Counted from the stretch's first letter, positions 46,909-56,139 are shown. The stretch: 64,000 nt of DNA from Thioclava sp. GXIMD2076 (GCF_037949795.1 NZ_CP149932.1:1601001-1665000), one strand, 5' to 3'. A program made the numbers and translations. The notes: generated by a model from the letters alone, not told the origin.

Positions 46909-48171
46909 TCAGAGGGCGCGCCAGCCGATATCCTTGCGGCAGAAGCCTTCGGGCCAGTCGATCTGGTCCACCAGCGCATAGGCGCGGTCGCGGGCTTCCT
47001 GCAGGGTCGCGCCACGGGCGGTCACATTGAGGACGCGCCCGCCACTGGCGAGAATCGCGCCATCCTTGGCGGTGGTGCCCGCGTGGAAGACGGTCTCGCT
47101 CGAGGTGGAGGGCAGGGCGTCGAGGCCACGGATCTCGGTGCCTTTGGTATAGCTACCCGGATAGCCGTTTGCCGCCAGCACCACGGTGAGTGCGTGGTCA
47201 TCGGCCCATTGCGGCTGGACCTGATCGAGGCGGCCTTCGGCGCAGGCCAGCAGGAGATCGAGCGCCTGAGCGCCCAGACGCATCATCAGCACCTGACATT
47301 CGGGATCGCCGAAGCGGACGTTGTATTCCACGAGGCGCGGCTGGCCGTCCTTGATCATGAGGCCTGCATAGAGGACGCCCTGGAACGGGGTGCCGCGGCG
47401 CGCCATCTCGGCCACGGTCGGTTTGACGATCTGTTCGATGGCCAGATCCTCGATGGCCTTCGAGAGGACGGGGGCGGGGGAATAGGCGCCCATGCCGCCG
47501 GTATTGGGGCCGGTATCGCCATCGCCCACGCGCTTGTGGTCCTGTGCGCCGCCGACCACGGCGATATTCTCGCCATCCGACAGGATGAAGAGCGAGGCTT
47601 CCTCGCCTTCCATGAATTCCTCGATCACGACCTCTGCACCGGCCTCGCCAAAGGCGCCGCCGAAGATCTCGGTGATGCCGTCGAGCGCCTCGTCGAGCGT
47701 CATCGCCACGATCACGCCTTTGCCTGCGGCCAGACCATCGGCCTTGATGACGATGGGGGCGCCCTGTTCGGTGACATAGGCGCGAGCGGCATCGGCATTG
47801 TCAAAGCGCGCATAAGCGGCGGTGGGGGCATTACAGGCATCGCAGACGGCCTTCGTGAAGGCTTTGGAGGCCTCGAGTTTGGCGGCCTCGGCCGAGGGGC
47901 CGAAGGTCAGATAGCCCGCCGCGCGCAGCGCGTCGGCCACACCGGCGGCCAGAGGGGCCTCGGGGCCGATGACGACGAAATCGATCGCCTGTTCCTGACA
48001 CAGCTCCAGCACGGCCTGCGAGCTGCACGGATCGATCGCGGCGCATTCGGCAATCGCGGCAATGCCCGCATTGCCCGGTGCGACGATCAGACGGTCGCAT
48101 TTGGGGTTTTGCTTGATGGCCCATGCCAGCGCATGTTCGCGCCCGCCGCTTCCCAGAACCAGAATGTTCAT
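46909..48171 (-). CDS. purD: Phosphoribosylamine-glycine ligase (GAR synthetase)
   Basis: Second step of purine synthesis: ATP-dependent joining of phosphoribosylamine and glycine. 420 aa. The N-terminal domain starts MNILVLGSGGREHALAWAI. The ATP-grasp has VIKADGLAAGKGVIVA and EEFMEGEEASLFILSDG, and the metal-site region is RLVEYNVRFGDPECQVLM. ATG 48171 fits the family start. Divergent from xseA across 113 bases. Confidence 0.97.
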   Translation of the reverse strand: MNILVLGSGGREHALAWAIKQNPKCDRLIVAPGNAGIAAIAECAAIDPCSSQAVLELCQEQAIDFVVIGPEAPLAAGVADALRAAGYLTFGPSAEAAKLEASKAFTKAVCDACNAPTAAYARFDNADAARAYVTEQGAPIVIKADGLAAGKGVIVAMTLDEALDGITEIFGGAFGEAGAEVVIEEFMEGEEASLFILSDGENIAVVGGAQDHKRVGDGDTGPNTGGMGAYSPAPVLSKAIEDLAIEQIVKPTVAEMARRGTPFQGVLYAGLMIKDGQPRLVEYNVRFGDPECQVLMMRLGAQALDLLLACAEGRLDQVQPQWADDHALTVVLAANGYPGSYTKGTEIRGLDALPSTSSETVFHAGTTAKDGAILASGGRVLNVTARGATLQEARDRAYALVDQIDWPEGFCRKDIGWRAL

Positions 48172-48284
48172 ATGTCGTCCCTTTGCCGCAATCTCGTGAT
48201 CGCGCTCCGTTTACGGGGTCGGGGGGCGTCGGGCAAGTGTCATTGACGCCTTGAAGCGGCAGGGAGGATGGGCGAAACAGGGGT

Positions 48285-49844
48285 ATGGATCTTTTTGAAG
48301 ATGAATCGGGTCCGGGCGGCGGACCCAATGGCGGCAATGCCCATGATTACACCGTGTCCGAGATTTCGGGGGCGGTCAAACGTGTGATCGAGGGCGAGTT
48401 CGGTCGCGTGCGGGTGCGCGGCGAGGTCGGGCGCGTGTCGCGTCCGCGCTCGGGGCATATGTATTTCGACCTGAAGGATGACCGTTCGGTGATTGCCGCC
48501 GTCAGCTGGAAGGGGCAGGTGGACCGGATGCCGGTCGTCCCCGAGGAGGGGATGGAGGTGATTGCCACCGGTAAGCTGACCACCTTCCCGGGCCAGTCGA
48601 AATACCAGTTGATTGTCGATACCGTCGAGCCTGCTGGCGCGGGCGCGCTGATGGCGATGCTCGAAGCGCGCAAGAAGGCGCTGGCGGCCGAGGGTCTGTT
48701 TGACGCGCGGCACAAACAGCCGCTGCCATGGCTACCCAAGGTGATCGGCGTTGTGACCTCGCCCTCGGGCGCGGTGATCCGCGATATCCTGCACCGGCTG
48801 CGCGACCGTTTCCCGCGCCATGTGCTGATCTGGCCGGTGGCCGTACAGGGGCAGAATTGTGCGTCCGAGGTGGCGCGGGCGATCCGCGGCTTCAATGCGA
48901 TGGCGCCCGATGGCCCGATCCCGCGGCCCGATCTGCTGATCGTGGCGCGCGGTGGTGGCTCGATCGAGGATCTATGGGGGTTCAACGAGGAGATCGTGGT
49001 GCGCGCGGCCTATGAGAGCCGTATCCCGCTGATCTCGGCAGTGGGCCACGAGACCGATACCACGCTGATCGATCATACCTCCGACAAGCGGGCACCGACA
49101 CCGACCGCCGCTGCCGAAATGGCGGTGCCGGTACGCGGCGAGCTGGCCGTGTGGCTACAGGATGCCGGTGCGCGGATGGGCCGAGCGGTGCGGGCGCGGG
49201 TGGAGATCCAGCGCCAGCGCCATAGCGACCTGTCCCGTTCACTCGGGCGGCCAGAGGCAGTGCTTGACCCTGTGCGCCAGCGGTATGACTGGTGGGCGGA
49301 CAGGCTCGATCCGGCGCTGCGCGGGGTGACCTTGCGCAAACGCTCCGAGTTCGGCCGGATCGAGGCGCGGCTCTCGCCCGGCCTTCTGACGCGCGGGCTG
49401 GCCGAGCAGGGGCGCCGTCTGGAGGGGCTGTCGGCAAGACTGCTGGCGGCGCGGGCGCGCAATCTGGATCTGGCGCGGATGCGCAATGCGCAATCGCGCG
49501 AGCGGCTCGACAGCCTGAGCCTGCGGATGACACAGGCCCAGCTGCGCCGGACCCAGCAGCTGGGCGAGCGGCTTGAGCGGCTCGACCGGATGCGCCAGAC
49601 GCTGGGCTATACCGAGACGCTCAAGCGCGGCTATGCCGTTGTGCGGGCGGGCGAGCGCGTTGTGACAACGGCGGCCGCGGCGGCGGATCAGGCAATGTTG
49701 CAGATCGAGTTTGCCGACGGGGTTCTGCCGGTGGCTGTGGAGGGTGTTGATGCACCCACGCCCATCGAGAAGCCCGCAGAGAGGAAGGCCCCGAAGAAAA
49801 GCGTGAAGAAAGACGATCCGCCCGAGCAGGGCAGCCTGTTCTAG
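48285..49844 (+). CDS. xseA: Exodeoxyribonuclease VII large subunit
   Basis: Large subunit of the ssDNA exonuclease active in recombination and mismatch repair. 519 aa. An N-terminal OB-fold (about 20-115: YTVSEISGAVKRVIEGEFGRVRVRGEVGRVSRPRSGHMYFDLKDD) is followed by the nuclease core (VIGVVTSPSGAVIRDILHRLRDRFP; LLIVARGGGSIEDLWGFNEE; SAVGHETDTTLIDHTSDKRAPTPTAAAE), then a long coiled coil and GYAVVR near the end. The C-terminal tail is Lys/Glu/Pro-rich. xseB is not in the window. Confidence 0.97.
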   Translation: MDLFEDESGPGGGPNGGNAHDYTVSEISGAVKRVIEGEFGRVRVRGEVGRVSRPRSGHMYFDLKDDRSVIAAVSWKGQVDRMPVVPEEGMEVIATGKLTTFPGQSKYQLIVDTVEPAGAGALMAMLEARKKALAAEGLFDARHKQPLPWLPKVIGVVTSPSGAVIRDILHRLRDRFPRHVLIWPVAVQGQNCASEVARAIRGFNAMAPDGPIPRPDLLIVARGGGSIEDLWGFNEEIVVRAAYESRIPLISAVGHETDTTLIDHTSDKRAPTPTAAAEMAVPVRGELAVWLQDAGARMGRAVRARVEIQRQRHSDLSRSLGRPEAVLDPVRQRYDWWADRLDPALRGVTLRKRSEFGRIEARLSPGLLTRGLAEQGRRLEGLSARLLAARARNLDLARMRNAQSRERLDSLSLRMTQAQLRRTQQLGERLERLDRMRQTLGYTETLKRGYAVVRAGERVVTTAAAAADQAMLQIEFADGVLPVAVEGVDAPTPIEKPAERKAPKKSVKKDDPPEQGSLF

Positions 49845-49885
49845 GGCGACCCCTCTCGGGGGGGGCGCGTCCCGTCGGGGCATCG

Positions 49886-49941
49886 AACCCCTCCGGTCCG
49901 CGCGATGCGTTCCGCATCGGGGCGCCCGTGCCGGAGGGGCT
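49886..49941. repeat. Nested palindromic element at the 3' end of xseA
   Basis: Outer arms CCCCTCCGG / CCGGAGGGG enclose an inner hairpin CGATGCG-TTC-CGCATCG. Directly before it (49876-49891) is the motif CGGGGCATCGAACCCC shared with the element at 35156-35171. Confidence 0.55.
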
Positions 49942-50360
49942 CACACGCCGATATCGGGGCCCGGGCAATTGAGTGGCGTCTCACTTTCCTGTAGCGAGAT
50001 CAGCGGCTCCGACGCGCCGCCATCGCCCATGAACTGGGCTTTCAGCCCGTCCTTCGTGTCGAAGAAATGCCAGCATTGCTTGCCATTCTCGTCCTGGTAA
50101 TCGAAGCAGATCTCGTCGCCTTCCTGCGCCCATGTGCCCGTCTTGCATTCGCTTTGTGTGAACGCCCAGAGCACTTTACGGCCTGGCAGATATTGTTCGA
50201 TCCCGTAAGGCAGACCACCTGCGGAATAGGTGATCGTCTTGCCGGTGGTGCGCGCTTCGAACCCTGCGGCATCAAGTGGTGTCTCGGCATCCTGCGCGAG
50301 GGTCATATGGCCGGTGAGGGCCACCATCAGGGCGAGGGTGAGCGTGGCATGGGGGCGCAT
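49941..50360 (-). CDS. Exported hypothetical protein
   Basis: A 139-aa periplasmic protein. A signal peptide (MRPHATLTLALMVALTGHMTLAQ) is followed by a compact domain with PYGIEQYLPGRKVLWAFTQSECKTGTWAQEGDEICFDYQDENGKQCWHFFDT. Four cysteines (SECK, EICF, KQCW, LNCP) could give two disulfides. The pattern of YLP-G-R, G-x-W and ICF-Y resembles DUF995-type secreted proteins, but I cannot assign a family firmly. ATG 50360 gives the signal peptide; the longer frame is less suitable. Confidence 0.72.
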   Translation of the reverse strand: MRPHATLTLALMVALTGHMTLAQDAETPLDAAGFEARTTGKTITYSAGGLPYGIEQYLPGRKVLWAFTQSECKTGTWAQEGDEICFDYQDENGKQCWHFFDTKDGLKAQFMGDGGASEPLISLQESETPLNCPGPDIGV

Positions 50361-50440
50361 TGGTCTGGCTCCGGCTTGGGCAATCAGGGCTATCTTTGCA
50401 AAGCAATGGCGCAAGGGAAACCCACAGAGCCGTGAGGAAG

Positions 50441-51511
50441 CTATCCCTGTGCCCGCCGCCGACTGTCCAGCGCATCGAGGCGCGGGTCCATGATCTTGCG
50501 CCAGAGCGGTGGGAAGAGGGCGATTACCGCCATGCTGGGCAGCGAGCGGGGCAGGATCGGGCGCTGGGCGGTGAGCGTTCCCATGCGAAGTCCTGCATAG
50601 GGGCGGGAGGGATGGGCATGATGGTCGCTGTGGCGTGGCGCATTGAGCATCCAGAAGGCCGAGGCCGGCGGGCAGGCATCCCAGCTATGGTGCGGGCCTA
50701 CGGGCTCGTAGCGTCCCTCTCTCTTGACACGGCGCAGCCCGTAATGCTGGACGTAATCGGCCAGAAGAAGCTGGATCTGGGCATGGGCACAGAGCGCCAG
50801 ATAGATCGCGATCCCCCACGGGCCGAACAGCATCCCCACAAGGCCGAGCGACAGGGCTGCCCCCACCAGATGGGCGGTATAGGGCGTGCGCCAGAGGGGG
50901 AGGGCGCGGCGCTGGCGCAGGCGGTTCTCGGTCTGCCAGCCCGCTTGCCAGGAGCCAATCCATGCGCGCGGCAGGAACCGCCAGAAGCCCAAGCCGCGCG
51001 GGGCGGAATTGGGGTCGAGCGGGGTGGCGACATGGATATGGTGCACGAGCCTGTGGGCTGAGGCGTGGTGGCCGAAGAGGAGGGTGATGTAGATCATCTG
51101 CCCGAGCCGCACGAGCCCTTTGCGGGGGCGGTGGATCAGCTCGTGGGCGGCGGGCACACAGAGCTGGCCCAGCGTGAAACCGCAGGCGGTAAATAGCGCG
51201 AGTTTGGCAAGTGCCTGTGGAAATGCGCGCATTCCCCAGCCGGTTAGCAACGCGTCGATGGCGAGCCCGAACGCCGCCAGATACCCGAGGGAAATCACCA
51301 CGAGAAGCCCGTTGCCTGCGGGGAATTCCGTGCCCTCGGGCGCATCGGAGCGGGGTGCGGGATGCGCGAGATCGAGGAGCTGGAGAAAGGTCGAGGTTGC
51401 TAGGAGCGCCAGCAGGCACCACCAGCCGCCCAAACAGGCCGCCACGATCACCAGCCCCATGGGCACAAGCGTGGCGAAAACGAAGGGCAGGGTCTGGCGC
51501 ATCAGCGGCAT
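50441..51511 (-). CDS. AlkB-like membrane di-iron hydroxylase
   Basis: A 356-aa inner-membrane fatty-acid-desaturase/AlkB-superfamily protein with about five hydrophobic segments. Histidine boxes: PAAHELIHRP (about 121), FGHHASAHRLVHHIHVATPLDPNSA (about 147-171), and APRHSDHHAHPSRPYAGL (about 290-307), matching HE[LM]xH, the ATPxDPxSA block and the HSDHHAHP box of alkane 1-monooxygenases. The second box reads AHRLVHH where AlkB has EHxxGHH, so the substrate may differ. Start 51511 or 51502; neither has a clear ribosome site. Confidence 0.85.
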   Translation of the reverse strand: MPLMRQTLPFVFATLVPMGLVIVAACLGGWWCLLALLATSTFLQLLDLAHPAPRSDAPEGTEFPAGNGLLVVISLGYLAAFGLAIDALLTGWGMRAFPQALAKLALFTACGFTLGQLCVPAAHELIHRPRKGLVRLGQMIYITLLFGHHASAHRLVHHIHVATPLDPNSAPRGLGFWRFLPRAWIGSWQAGWQTENRLRQRRALPLWRTPYTAHLVGAALSLGLVGMLFGPWGIAIYLALCAHAQIQLLLADYVQHYGLRRVKREGRYEPVGPHHSWDACPPASAFWMLNAPRHSDHHAHPSRPYAGLRMGTLTAQRPILPRSLPSMAVIALFPPLWRKIMDPRLDALDSRRRAQG

Positions 51512-51685
51512 CTCTCGTCAGGGTGGCATCTTCATACGCCGCCCGAGCGGCAAAATCGACGGAAATCGCGGTGTTTTAGGGCGGCGGGGGCGGTTTGGCC
51601 TGCCCAAGCCCTTCCATCGGTGGGCGGGATTGATTAGGTGGAACGTAATCTAACAGGGGCCAGTATGGGCCAATAGGGGCGAGCC

Positions 51686-52975
51686 ATGTCGTTTTTCAAA
51701 AAGCTGAAATCCCGTCTGACGCGTTCTTCCTCCCGTCTGGAGGAAGGGATCGAGGATCTGGTGGCCGAAAAGCCCGCGCTGCCGGGACCGGAAGACGGGA
51801 TCGACGAGGCGGTGGCCGGTCCCTCGGCTTCCGGGATGCCGTCTTCCGAAAGCCCCTCCGCTACCCCTGTTGCCACGCCTCCCGCCGGGAAACCTCCCGC
51901 CGGGCTCCCGCCTTCCGAGATCCCGCTCGGGCAGGTCCCTGACGAGCTGCCCCCACAGCCCCCAGAGGCGCCGGCTCCCGCGCCGCAGGAACTGCCCGAC
52001 GAGACGCCGAAATCCGCCGCCGCACCTCTGGCCGACCAGATGCCTGCAGCCGTCGATCCGGCGCAAGCTGCCCCGCAACAGGCGGGTAAATCGGGCTTCT
52101 TCGGACGTCTTCTGGGCGGGGCTCGCGACGACAGCCCGCGCCGGGTGCTCGATGACGAGTTCCTCGAGAGCCTCGAGGAGCTGTTGATCGCCTCCGATAT
52201 GGGCGTCGAGACCTCGTTGCGGGTGACTGCAAATCTCGCCGAGGGGCGGATGGGGCGCAAGCTGTCGGTCAACCAGATCAAGGAACTGCTGGCCGAGGAG
52301 GTCTCCCGCATCATGGAGCCCGTGGCCAAGCCCATGCCGATCTTCCCCAAGCGCCCGCAGGTGGTGCTGGTGGTGGGCGTGAACGGCTCGGGCAAGACCA
52401 CGACCATCGGTAAGCTCGCGAGCCAGTTCAAGGCGGCAGGCAAATCGGTGGTGATCGCGGCGGGCGATACGTTCCGTGCCGCAGCCGTCGAGCAGCTGAA
52501 GGTCTGGGGCGAGCGCGCCGATGTGCCGGTTCTGACCGCGCCCGAGGGCTCGGATCCCGCAAGCCTTGCCTTTGACGCGATGACTCGCGCCGAGGCCGAG
52601 GGTGCCGATCTTCTAATGATCGATACGGCGGGGCGTTTGCAAAACCGCGCCGATCTGATGGAGGAGCTGGCCAAGATCGTCCGCGTGATCCGCAAGAAGG
52701 ACCCCTCGGCGCCGCATAACACGCTTCTGGTGCTGGATGCGACGACGGGGCAGAACGCGCTCAATCAGGTGGAAACCTTCCGCAAGCTGGCCGATGTGTC
52801 GGGGCTGGTGATGACCAAGCTCGACGGCACGGCCAAAGGTGGTGTGCTGGTCGCGCTGGCCGACCGGTTCGGCCTGCCGATCCATGCAATCGGCGTGGGC
52901 GAGCAGATCGATGATCTGGCCCCCTTCGACCCGCAGGACTTCGCGCAGGCGCTGGTGGGCATCGAGCCCAAGTAA
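51686..52975 (+). CDS. ftsY: Signal recognition particle receptor FtsY
   Basis: GTPase docking SRP-ribosome complexes at the membrane, 429 aa. After the basic N-terminus (MSFFKKLKSRLTRSSSRLEE) comes a disordered linker of about 100 residues rich in Pro, Ala and Glu. The helical N domain starts near residue 150 (LDDEFLESLEELLIASDMGV). The G domain has GVNGSGKTTTIGKLA (about 233), AGDTFRAAA, DTAGRLQN and TKLDGTAKGG. Followed by yciB at 79 bases. Confidence 0.97.
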   Translation: MSFFKKLKSRLTRSSSRLEEGIEDLVAEKPALPGPEDGIDEAVAGPSASGMPSSESPSATPVATPPAGKPPAGLPPSEIPLGQVPDELPPQPPEAPAPAPQELPDETPKSAAAPLADQMPAAVDPAQAAPQQAGKSGFFGRLLGGARDDSPRRVLDDEFLESLEELLIASDMGVETSLRVTANLAEGRMGRKLSVNQIKELLAEEVSRIMEPVAKPMPIFPKRPQVVLVVGVNGSGKTTTIGKLASQFKAAGKSVVIAAGDTFRAAAVEQLKVWGERADVPVLTAPEGSDPASLAFDAMTRAEAEGADLLMIDTAGRLQNRADLMEELAKIVRVIRKKDPSAPHNTLLVLDATTGQNALNQVETFRKLADVSGLVMTKLDGTAKGGVLVALADRFGLPIHAIGVGEQIDDLAPFDPQDFAQALVGIEPK

Positions 52976-53054
52976 CTGACACGAGTGTGAGTGGCGCCCC
53001 CGCGCCATTCGCGCCATACCCTTACACGCCCCCTCAGACGAGACAGGACGGACA

Positions 53055-53666
53055 ATGTCGGAACGCAAGATCAGCCCCGTGGTGAAAGCCGTTTTGGAAT
53101 GGGGCCCCGTGCTCGTATTCTTCGTGGTCTATATGAAGTTCAAGGATGCCACGGTGATGTTCCATGGCACCGAATATCACGGCTTCATTCTGGCGACCGC
53201 GCTGTTCATCCCGCTCCTGACGGTTTGCACGCTGATCCTGTGGAAACTCACGGGCCGCCTGGCCCCGATGCAGATTGCCACGCTGGTGCTGGTGATCGTG
53301 TTTGGCGGGCTGTCGGTCTGGCTCAATGATCCGCGCTTCTTCAAGATGAAGGTGACGCTGATCTATCTGCTGTTTGCGGGTATTCTGGGGCTGGGGCTGA
53401 TGCTTGGCAAGCCGTGGCTGCAGCTGGTGCTGTCGGACAATCTGCCGATGAAGCCCGAGGGCTGGACAATCCTGACCAAGCGGCTGGCGCTGTTCTTCCT
53501 TGGCCTTGCCGTGCTCAACGAGGTGATCTGGCGCACGCAATCCGAGGAGCTATGGGTCAATTTCAAGACCTTCGGGCTGATGATCCTGATGTTCGCCTTC
53601 CTGATGGCGCAGGGCGGGCTTCTCAAACGCTATGCGCTCGAGGAAGACGAGACAGACGAGGGCTGA
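53055..53666 (+). CDS. yciB: YciB / intracellular septation protein A family
   Basis: A 203-aa inner-membrane protein with about five hydrophobic segments and the conserved start VVKAVLEWGPVLVFFVVYMKFKDA. Also conserved is VLNEVIWRTQSEELWVNFKTFGL. Members affect cell-envelope synthesis and septation; the name IspZ is also used. It follows ftsY, an arrangement I recall from related genomes. Confidence 0.92.
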   Translation: MSERKISPVVKAVLEWGPVLVFFVVYMKFKDATVMFHGTEYHGFILATALFIPLLTVCTLILWKLTGRLAPMQIATLVLVIVFGGLSVWLNDPRFFKMKVTLIYLLFAGILGLGLMLGKPWLQLVLSDNLPMKPEGWTILTKRLALFFLGLAVLNEVIWRTQSEELWVNFKTFGLMILMFAFLMAQGGLLKRYALEEDETDEG

Positions 53667-53709
53667 GCCCCGCCTGCTTTGTCCGCCTGCACCGGCTGCA
53701 TCCCAGCCA

Positions 53710-53782
53710 ATCCTTGACCGAGTGAGGCGATAGGCGTATCGCATCGGCCAATCGGGCCGTAGGGCGGCTTTTCGTCAAGGAT
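53710..53782 (+). promoter_or_regulatory. Candidate structured RNA leader of metZ
   Basis: A 9-bp helix ATCCTTGAC (53710-53718) / GTCAAGGAT (53774-53782) closes a junction with two inner hairpins: GCGATA-GGCG-TATCGC (53727-53742) and CGGCC-AATCG-GGCCG (53745-53759). The 3' strand of the closing helix contains AAGGA, the metZ ribosome site, ten bases before ATG 53792. It does not match the SAM-II consensus I know. Confidence 0.5.
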
Positions 53783-53791
53783 GAGGACAAG

Positions 53792-54970
53792 ATGACCAAG
53801 GATTGGAACACCCGCACGAAACTGGTTCACGAGGGTATTCGTCGCAGCCAGTATGGCGAGATGGCCGAGGCTCTGTTCCTGACCCAAGGCTTTGTCTATC
53901 CGTCGGCGGAAGTGGCCGAGGAACGCTTCCTGCATTCGGGCCCCGACGAGTTCATCTATGCCCGCTACGGCAACCCGACCACCCGCATGTTCGAGGACCG
54001 CATCGCGGCGATCGAGGGCACCGAGGACGCCTTTGCCTGTGCCTCCGGTATGGCGGCAGTGAATGCGGCGCTCTCCTGTCAGGTGAAATCGGGCGATCAT
54101 ATCGTGGCCGCCCGCCAGATGTTCGGGTCGTGCCTCTATGTTCTCAAACTCCTACAGGGGTTCGGGGTGGAGGTGACGCTGGTGGATGGTGTTCAGCTGG
54201 CCCAATGGGAGGCCGCGATGCAGCCCAACACCAAGATCTGTTTCTTCGAGTCGGTCTCGAACCCCGGTCTGGAAGTGATCGATGTGAAGGGCGTGGCGGA
54301 TATCGCCCATGCCCATGGTGCGAAGCTGGTCGTCGATAACGTCTTCGCCTCGCCCGTCTTCTCGAAAGCGGTCGAGCTGGGGGCTGATTACATCGTCTAT
54401 TCCACAACCAAACATATCGATGGTGGCGGGCGTGCGCTTGGCGGCGTGGTCTGTGGCGACCGCGAGTTCATCCGTGGCCCGCTCGAGACCTATGCCAAAC
54501 ATACCGGCGCCGCGATGAGCCCCTATCACGCATGGCTGCATCTTTCGGGTATGCAGACGCTGGATCTGCGTGTGCGCGCCCAGGCCGAGAGCGCAGCCAA
54601 GATCGCGGCGGCAACCGAGGGCCATCCGGCCCTGATCCGCGCGATCTATCCGGGCCTGCCGAGCCACCCGCAGCATGATCTGGCGATGGCGCAGATGGGA
54701 TCGGGCGGCACGATGGTGGCGCTGGATCTGAAAGGCGGCAAGGAGGCCGCGTTCCGGTTCCTCAACGCGCTGGAAGTGGTCAAGATCTCCAATAATCTGG
54801 GCGATGCGAAATCCATTGCGACGCATCCGGCGACCACCACGCACAAGAATCTGACCGAGGAAGAACGCGCCGAGATCAAGATCACCCCCGGCATGGTGCG
54901 GATCTCGATCGGGATCGAGGATGGAAACGATCTCGTGAAGGATATCGTCGGGGCACTTGACGCAGTTTGA
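53792..54970 (+). CDS. metZ: O-succinylhomoserine sulfhydrylase
   Basis: PLP enzyme that makes homocysteine from O-succinylhomoserine and sulfide. 392 aa, Cys/Met-metabolism class. Conserved sites: YARYGNPT (about 56-63), ACASGMAAVNAAL (about 82), VDNVFASPVF (about 181) and the PLP Lys207 in YSTTKHIDGGGR. Distinguished from cystathionine lyases by VFASP and the MetZ-like C-terminus. The leader at 53710-53782 may control its translation. Confidence 0.92.
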   Translation: MTKDWNTRTKLVHEGIRRSQYGEMAEALFLTQGFVYPSAEVAEERFLHSGPDEFIYARYGNPTTRMFEDRIAAIEGTEDAFACASGMAAVNAALSCQVKSGDHIVAARQMFGSCLYVLKLLQGFGVEVTLVDGVQLAQWEAAMQPNTKICFFESVSNPGLEVIDVKGVADIAHAHGAKLVVDNVFASPVFSKAVELGADYIVYSTTKHIDGGGRALGGVVCGDREFIRGPLETYAKHTGAAMSPYHAWLHLSGMQTLDLRVRAQAESAAKIAAATEGHPALIRAIYPGLPSHPQHDLAMAQMGSGGTMVALDLKGGKEAAFRFLNALEVVKISNNLGDAKSIATHPATTTHKNLTEEERAEIKITPGMVRISIGIEDGNDLVKDIVGALDAV

Positions 54971-54989
54971 TAAGCATTTGTCGCTAGGA

Positions 54990-55015
54990 GGGTGGCATGA
55001 AGGTTCATGCCGCCC
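54990..55015. repeat. Long inverted repeat between metZ and folE2
   Basis: GGGTGGCATGAA-GG-TTCATGCCGCCC: 12-bp arms with one mismatch and a two-base loop, 19 bases after the metZ stop. Terminator-like but without a T run; its size also suits an operator for folE2. Confidence 0.55.
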
Positions 55016-55047
55016 TATCTGTGCGGTCTACGGAAAGGATCACCCCG

Positions 55048-56139
55048 ATGAACGTTGATCGCCGCATCGATGCCAGACTTGAGCGCGCCCGCGCAGCCCT
55101 GAACGAGCTACGGGACTGGGCAGGCTCCGTGACCCCCGAAGAGGTGGCGGCACTCGATCCGGCCATTGCACGTCTGCTGCCGGGGCGGGAAGTGTCGAAC
55201 TATCCCGATCTGTCGCGGAGCTATCCCGAGGATTTCACGGTCGACGAGGATTACAAATCCACGATGCCCGATCTGCAGAATGGCCCGTCCTCGCTGATCG
55301 TGGGGGCCAGGGCTCGGATCGGCCATGTCGGAATTTCCAACTTCCGCCTGCCTATCCGCTACCGCCGCCGTGACGGCGGCGAGCGCGAACTCGAGACCTC
55401 GGTCACCGGCACGGTGAGCCTCGAGGCCGAGAAAAAGGGCATCAATATGAGCCGTATCATGCGCTCTTTCTATGCCCATGCCGAAACCGATTTCTCGCTC
55501 GATGTGATGGCGGGCGTGCTCGATGACTACAAAGCCGATCTCGAGAGCTTCGATGCGCGGCTGGCCATGGCGTTTTCCTATCCGATGCGCCGCGACAGTC
55601 TGCGTTCTGGGCTCTCGGGCTGGCAATATTACGATATTGCTTTGGAACTTATCGAGCATAGCGGACAGCGCCGCAAGATCCTGCATCTCGATTACGTCTA
55701 TAGCTCGACCTGCCCCTGCTCGCTGGAACTGTCCGAACATGCCCGCTCGCAACGCGGCCAGCTGGCCACGCCGCATTCTCAACGCTCGGTCGCTCGGATC
55801 TCCGTGGAAACCCTCCCGGGAGACCGGCTATGGTTCGAGGACCTGATTGATATTGCCCGTGCCCAGATTCCCACCGAAACGCAGGTAATGGTCAAGCGCG
55901 AGGACGAACAGGCTTTCGCCGAGCTTAACGCCGCCCATCCGATTTTCGTGGAAGATGCGGTGCGGGTGCTGGCAGAGGGCCTCAAGGCAGATCCGCGCAT
56001 CGGTGATTTCCGCGTTGTGGCCAGCCATCAGGAAAGCCTGCATAGTCATGATGCGGTTGCAGTCCTTACAGAAGGTCCGGTCTTTGCGTCCGAGAGCCTT
56101 GATCCGAAGCTGTTCTCGACACTTATCCACGGTGGATGA
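55048..56139 (+). CDS. folE2: GTP cyclohydrolase FolE2 (type IB)
   Basis: Opens folate synthesis by converting GTP to dihydroneopterin triphosphate. 363 aa. This is the zinc-independent tunnelling-fold type, unrelated in sequence to FolE1. Family signatures: PDLQNGPSSLIVGARARIGHVGISNFRLPIRYRRRDGG, TVSLEAEKKGINMSRIMRSFYAHAE, and the active-site Cys region YVYSSTCPCSLELSEHARSQRGQ with a following PHSQRS. AAAGGA lies before ATG 55048. An alternative ATG at 54997 has an even better AGGAGGG site and would add 17 residues. Confidence 0.93.
   Translation: MNVDRRIDARLERARAALNELRDWAGSVTPEEVAALDPAIARLLPGREVSNYPDLSRSYPEDFTVDEDYKSTMPDLQNGPSSLIVGARARIGHVGISNFRLPIRYRRRDGGERELETSVTGTVSLEAEKKGINMSRIMRSFYAHAETDFSLDVMAGVLDDYKADLESFDARLAMAFSYPMRRDSLRSGLSGWQYYDIALELIEHSGQRRKILHLDYVYSSTCPCSLELSEHARSQRGQLATPHSQRSVARISVETLPGDRLWFEDLIDIARAQIPTETQVMVKREDEQAFAELNAAHPIFVEDAVRVLAEGLKADPRIGDFRVVASHQESLHSHDAVAVLTEGPVFASESLDPKLFSTLIHGG

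Noticed and set aside
54971..55047. Zur box before folE2
   Set aside because: Zinc-independent FolE2 is often Zur-controlled, but no Zur-like AT-rich palindrome is present; the palindrome found is GC-rich.
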